Made by a program: the position numbers and the translations under genes. A stretch of DNA of 8,244 nucleotides from contig CAADVE010000095.1 of NCBI GenBank assembly GCA_900752425.1, forward strand, positions 1 through 8,244, read 5' to 3'. The notes under the pieces were generated by a model, which made no database searches, had not been told where the DNA came from, and saw nothing but the letters and a program-made list of their open reading frames with translations. Shown in pieces: positions 5,311-8,244 of the stretch (its first letter is position 1; the number at the start of each line of letters is the position of its first letter). This DNA comes from an uncultured Collinsella sp. GTDB lineage: Bacteria > Actinomycetota > Coriobacteriia > Coriobacteriales > Coriobacteriaceae.

Positions 5311-5355
5311 ATAACGACGCAAAACTCATCCGTGCGCGCCAAAGAAAGGACCCCC

Positions 5356-6561
5356 ATGACCACCCCCGACGAAAAGACACTCGCCACGCTCACCAAGCTG
5401 TTCGAGGAGGAGTTTGGCCCCATCGGCGACCGCCAGGTGCTCTACGTGCACGCGCCCGGCCGCTCCGAGATCAGCGGCAACCACACTGACCACGAGGGTG
5501 GCCACGTTATCGCCGGCTCGCTCGATGTCGCCGTCGACGGCATCGCCGTGGCAACCGATTCCAACAAGGTTCGCGTAGCCGACGAGGGCTATCCCACGTT
5601 TGAAATCGCGCTCGACACGCTAGACGTTCAGGAGTCCGAGAAGGGCACGTCCGCGAGCCTCGTACGCGGCATGGCCCACGAAATCGCTGCTCTGGGTGTT
5701 GAGCCCCAGGGCTTTGACTTCGCCTTCACCTGCTCCGTCCCCTCGGGCGGCGGCCTTTCGAGCTCCGCTGCCGTCGAGGCGGCATACGGTCGCGCCATGG
5801 AGACGCTCTGGGGCGCACCCGCCATCGAGCCCGTCGCGCTCGCCCAGATGAGCCAGCGCACCGAGAACAACTACTATGGCAAGCCCTGCGGTCTGATGGA
5901 CCAGGCCGCTGTGTGCCTGGGCGGCCTTGCCTACATGGACTTTGAGGACCAGGCTCAGCCTAAAACCCAGAAGCTCGAACTCAACTTTGAGGATCACGGC
6001 TATGCGCTCGTGCTCGTTAAGGTTGGTGCCGACCACGTGGCCGCCACCGATGACTACGCCGCCGTTCCGCGCGAGATGCAAGACGTCGCTGCCGAGTTTG
6101 GCAAGACACGCCTGTGCGAGGTAAACGTGGCGGACTTTGACGCCAAGCTCCCCGAGCTGCGCGCCAAGCTGGGCGACCGCGCCTGCCTGCGCGCCGTTCA
6201 CTACTGGTACGAAAACGGCCTGGTCGACAAGCGCTGGGCAGCGCTCAACGCCGGCGACATCGACCAGTTCCTGGTCCTGACGCGCGAGTCCGGCGCCAGC
6301 TCTGCCATGTACCTGCAGAATGTCGTTGCCAAGCTGGGCTCCGAGCAGCCTTCCATGTACGCCTTGGCACTGGCCGAGCATGTCCTCGACGGCCGAGGCG
6401 CCGTCCGTATCCACGGTGGCGGCTTTGGTGGCACCATCCAGGCCTTCGTGCCGCTCGACCTGGTCGACACCTTCATCGCCAAGATGAACGGCTGGCTGGG
6501 CGAGGGCTCTGCCCGCCACTACGCAATTTCTGACAAGGGGGCTTACGCGGCATGGCTGTAA
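5356..6561 (+). CDS. galK: galactokinase
   Basis: A 401-residue GHMP-family galactokinase, which phosphorylates galactose to galactose 1-phosphate with ATP in the cytoplasm, first committed step of the Leloir pathway. Motif 1 is APGRSEISGNHTDHEGG (33-49), with the conserved Arg36, His43 and Asp45. Motif 2, the ATP loop, is VPSGGGLSSSAA (128-139). The catalytic Asp182 is in CGLMDQ, and motif 3 is RIHGGGFGGT (351-360). Motif 1 differs from the textbook GEHTDY form: Asn42 replaces the sugar-contacting Glu and His46 the Tyr. The whole fold and genetic context still favour galactokinase. The ATG at 5356 is chosen because AAAGGA (5345-5350) lies 5 bases upstream and the 29 residues before it are leader. 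It is the first gene of a galKT operon; the next gene overlaps its end by 10 bases, so translation is probably coupled. Confidence 0.95.
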   Translation: MTTPDEKTLATLTKLFEEEFGPIGDRQVLYVHAPGRSEISGNHTDHEGGHVIAGSLDVAVDGIAVATDSNKVRVADEGYPTFEIALDTLDVQESEKGTSASLVRGMAHEIAALGVEPQGFDFAFTCSVPSGGGLSSSAAVEAAYGRAMETLWGAPAIEPVALAQMSQRTENNYYGKPCGLMDQAAVCLGGLAYMDFEDQAQPKTQKLELNFEDHGYALVLVKVGADHVAATDDYAAVPREMQDVAAEFGKTRLCEVNVADFDAKLPELRAKLGDRACLRAVHYWYENGLVDKRWAALNAGDIDQFLVLTRESGASSAMYLQNVVAKLGSEQPSMYALALAEHVLDGRGAVRIHGGGFGGTIQAFVPLDLVDTFIAKMNGWLGEGSARHYAISDKGAYAAWL

Positions 6562-8180
6562 TGACTGACGTGCGCGAGGCTGCGCAGAACCTGATCGAGT
6601 ACGCTATCCACCGATCGATGATCGGACAGGACGACCGCATCTGGGCCTACAACACCATTCTGGAGTGCATCGGCGCCACGGGCCCCGCGCTCGACATGGC
6701 CTGGGCGCTCCAGGTTGAGAAACTCTCGCTCTTGCACCCCGATACCCTGCCCGACTTTGACCTTGAAGGCACGCTCGCCGCGCTTGCCGAGGCCGCCGTT
6801 GCCAACGGCGCCGCCGAGGACACGGCGTCGGGCCGCGACCGTATCGCCATGCGCATCATGGGTGCGCTCATGCCGCGTCCGTCTGCCGTGATTGACGAGT
6901 TTACCGGCCGTATGGGCGTCAACGAACCCCGTGCCGCGACCGACTGGTTCTACGGCCTGTGCTGCGACGCCGGCTACGTGCGCCGTGCCGCCATCGCGCG
7001 CAACATCAAATGGAGCACCCCCACCAACTGGGGCGATCTTGAAATCACCATCAACCTGTCCAAACCCGAGAAGGACCCGCACGATATCGCCGCGGCAGGT
7101 GCAGCCAAGAACTTGGGCGAGAAGTATCCCGCCTGCCAGCTCTGCATCGAGAACGAGGGCTACCCCGGACGCTCCGCCGCAGCCGACGGCGGTGCTCACC
7201 CCGCCCGCCAGAATCTGCGCGTTATCCCCATTGAGCTCGACGGCGAGCGCTGGGGCTTCCAATACAGCCCGTATGCGTATTTTAACGAGCACTGCATTGC
7301 CATGAGCTCCGAGCATCGCCCGATGCACGTGGACCGCAAGGGTCTGACCTGCCTGCTCGACTTTGTCGACCTGTTCCCGCACTACTTCATCGGCTCTAAC
7401 GCCGACCTGCCCATCGTGGGCGGCTCGATTCTGTCGCACGACCACTTCCAGGGCGGCGCGCACGAGTTCCCCATGATGCATGCCACCGAGGTCTCGCAGT
7501 TTAGCGTGCCCGGCTTTGACCAAGTCAGCGGTACCGTGTTGCAGTGGCCGCTTTCGGTGCTGCGACTGCGCTCGCACGACCGCGCCCAGCTGCTCGACGC
7601 CGCCGAGAAGATCATCCTCGCTTGGCGCGAGTGGACCGATGAGTCGGTGGGCGTCATCGCGCGCACAGCCGACGGCGTAGCGCACAACACCGTGACGCCC
7701 GTCATCCGCCGCGTCGACTCCCGCGGCAACGCCGGCGGCGAGATCTACGAGGCCTATCTTGCGCTTCGCTGCAACATCACGACCGACGAGCATCCGCTGG
7801 GTGTGTTCCACCCGCATGCCGAGTATCACCATATTAAAAAGGAGAACATCGGCCTGATCGAGGTCATGGGCCTGGCCATTTTGCCGCCGCGCTTGGTTCC
7901 CGAGCTTGGCGCTGTCCGCGAGCACCTGCTGGCAGCCAAGGCCGATGCCAGCTACGACCTTGCCGGCGCGCTCGAGGGCGACGACCTTTGTCGCAGCCAC
8001 GCCGCATGGGCCGAGGATGTCTTTGCCCGCCGCGCCGACGAGCTTACGGCGGACAACGCCATCGACATCCTGCACGAGGAGGTGGGCGTGGTGTTTGGCC
8101 ACGTGCTCGACAACGCCGGAGTCTTTAAGTGGGACGAGGCAGGACGCGCCGCCCAACAGCGCTTTATCGACTCACTATAG
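6552..8180 (+). CDS. galT: UDP-hexose-1-phosphate uridylyltransferase, class II
   Basis: A 542-residue class II GalT, which transfers UMP between UDP-glucose and galactose 1-phosphate, the second Leloir step. It is much longer than class I GalT (about 350 residues) and matches the class II length of about 500 or more. The active-site His triad-type motif is SHDHFQGG (295-302), with His296 and His298. Also visible are CIENEGYPGR (198-207), FGSNADLP-type FIGSNADLPIVGG (279-291), and the conserved C-terminal block FHPHAEYHHIKKENIGLIEV (419-438). The start at 6552 is preferred, with AAGGGGG (6535-6541) 10 bases upstream; an ATG at 6561 overlapping the galK stop (TAATG) would give 539 residues. 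galE and mutarotase genes do not follow within the 64 bases left. Confidence 0.95.
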   Translation: MAVMTDVREAAQNLIEYAIHRSMIGQDDRIWAYNTILECIGATGPALDMAWALQVEKLSLLHPDTLPDFDLEGTLAALAEAAVANGAAEDTASGRDRIAMRIMGALMPRPSAVIDEFTGRMGVNEPRAATDWFYGLCCDAGYVRRAAIARNIKWSTPTNWGDLEITINLSKPEKDPHDIAAAGAAKNLGEKYPACQLCIENEGYPGRSAAADGGAHPARQNLRVIPIELDGERWGFQYSPYAYFNEHCIAMSSEHRPMHVDRKGLTCLLDFVDLFPHYFIGSNADLPIVGGSILSHDHFQGGAHEFPMMHATEVSQFSVPGFDQVSGTVLQWPLSVLRLRSHDRAQLLDAAEKIILAWREWTDESVGVIARTADGVAHNTVTPVIRRVDSRGNAGGEIYEAYLALRCNITTDEHPLGVFHPHAEYHHIKKENIGLIEVMGLAILPPRLVPELGAVREHLLAAKADASYDLAGALEGDDLCRSHAAWAEDVFARRADELTADNAIDILHEEVGVVFGHVLDNAGVFKWDEAGRAAQQRFIDSL

Positions 8181-8244
8181 AACACGGGCCCGAACGTTCA
8201 ACAGCAGCCCGCACGACATAGCCACCTACACGACAACGGCGCCC

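Larger units (their letters stand above)
5230..5315. repeat. nested inverted repeat in the galK leader
   Basis: GTTATGAGTACGTTAACA (5230-5247) and its exact 18-base complement (5298-5315) enclose operator candidates 2 and 3. Inside, GCGG (5261-5264) and CGTGAAC (5268-5274) pair with CCGC (5287-5290) and GTTCATG (5280-5286) around an ACTTG loop, with a 3-base bulge and one G-U pair. If transcribed, the galK leader could form one 86-base branched hairpin ending 40 bases before the start codon. No U-tract follows, so it is not a normal terminator. Confidence 0.8.

Noticed and set aside
6543..8156. 537-codon open frame on minus, antisense to galT
   Set aside because: The plus-strand frame encodes a full class II GalT with its active-site motif; the minus frame has no recognisable domain and is explained by codon bias. 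The same applies to 5620-6519 opposite galK and 1797-2552 opposite the DeoR gene.
8168..8180. CGACTCACTATAG, identical to 13 bases of the T7 RNA polymerase promoter
   Set aside because: It encodes the last residues and stop codon of GalT (Ile-Asp-Ser-Leu-stop), the upstream TAATA part is missing, and no phage polymerase context exists; taken as coincidence.
8181..8244. Short palindromes GGGCCC and GAACGTTC after galT
   Set aside because: Too short and without a stem-loop plus T-tract; the galT terminator, if any, may lie beyond the window.

Overview
This window looks like a chromosomal segment from a GC-rich gut anaerobe. The best guess is a Coriobacteriia / Collinsella-type actinobacterium. 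That guess is inferred from GC-rich coding sequence, Actinobacteria-like codon use, a class II GalT next to GalK, and a stand-alone flavodiiron protein; no rRNA or other marker is present to prove it. The content is mostly ordinary sugar metabolism plus an oxygen/NO-defence enzyme. I found no transposase, CRISPR array, tRNA, rRNA, phage gene or defence system.

Layout from left to right. Positions 1-380 hold weak evidence for the tail of an unidentified gene and a tightly coupled 69-residue hypothetical gene, both on +. Positions 449-601 hold a striking 153-bp nested palindrome with perfect 38-, 16- and 6-bp arm pairs, lying between the convergent small ORF and the aldolase gene. Next come a class II aldolase (-) and a divergent DeoR-family regulator (+), with a 334-bp control region between them that carries TTTC/GAAA repeats. 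A strong terminator hairpin follows, placed for the minus-strand gene next to it. That gene is a class A flavodiiron protein (-). Behind it, in the same direction, is a LacI-family regulator (-). A 338-bp divergent control region separates this regulator from galK and galT (+), which overlap by 10 bp and end at 8180. The last 64 bases show no supportable feature.

How the parts work together. GalK phosphorylates galactose and GalT exchanges it with a UDP-sugar (Leloir pathway); galE and a transporter are not in the window. The divergent LacI-family protein is the obvious candidate repressor. The control region contains three exact copies of a 13-bp sequence, TGTTAACGTACTC, two of them inside an 18-bp inverted repeat that could also fold in the galK leader RNA. 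The aldolase (fructose-1,6- or tagatose-1,6-bisphosphate) is probably controlled by the divergent DeoR protein. The flavodiiron protein, which reduces O2 or NO, sits between the two sugar modules and has its own candidate promoter flanked by two short dyads.

The most unusual features are structural rather than genic: the 153-bp nested palindrome and the three-operator/nested-hairpin arrangement upstream of galK.
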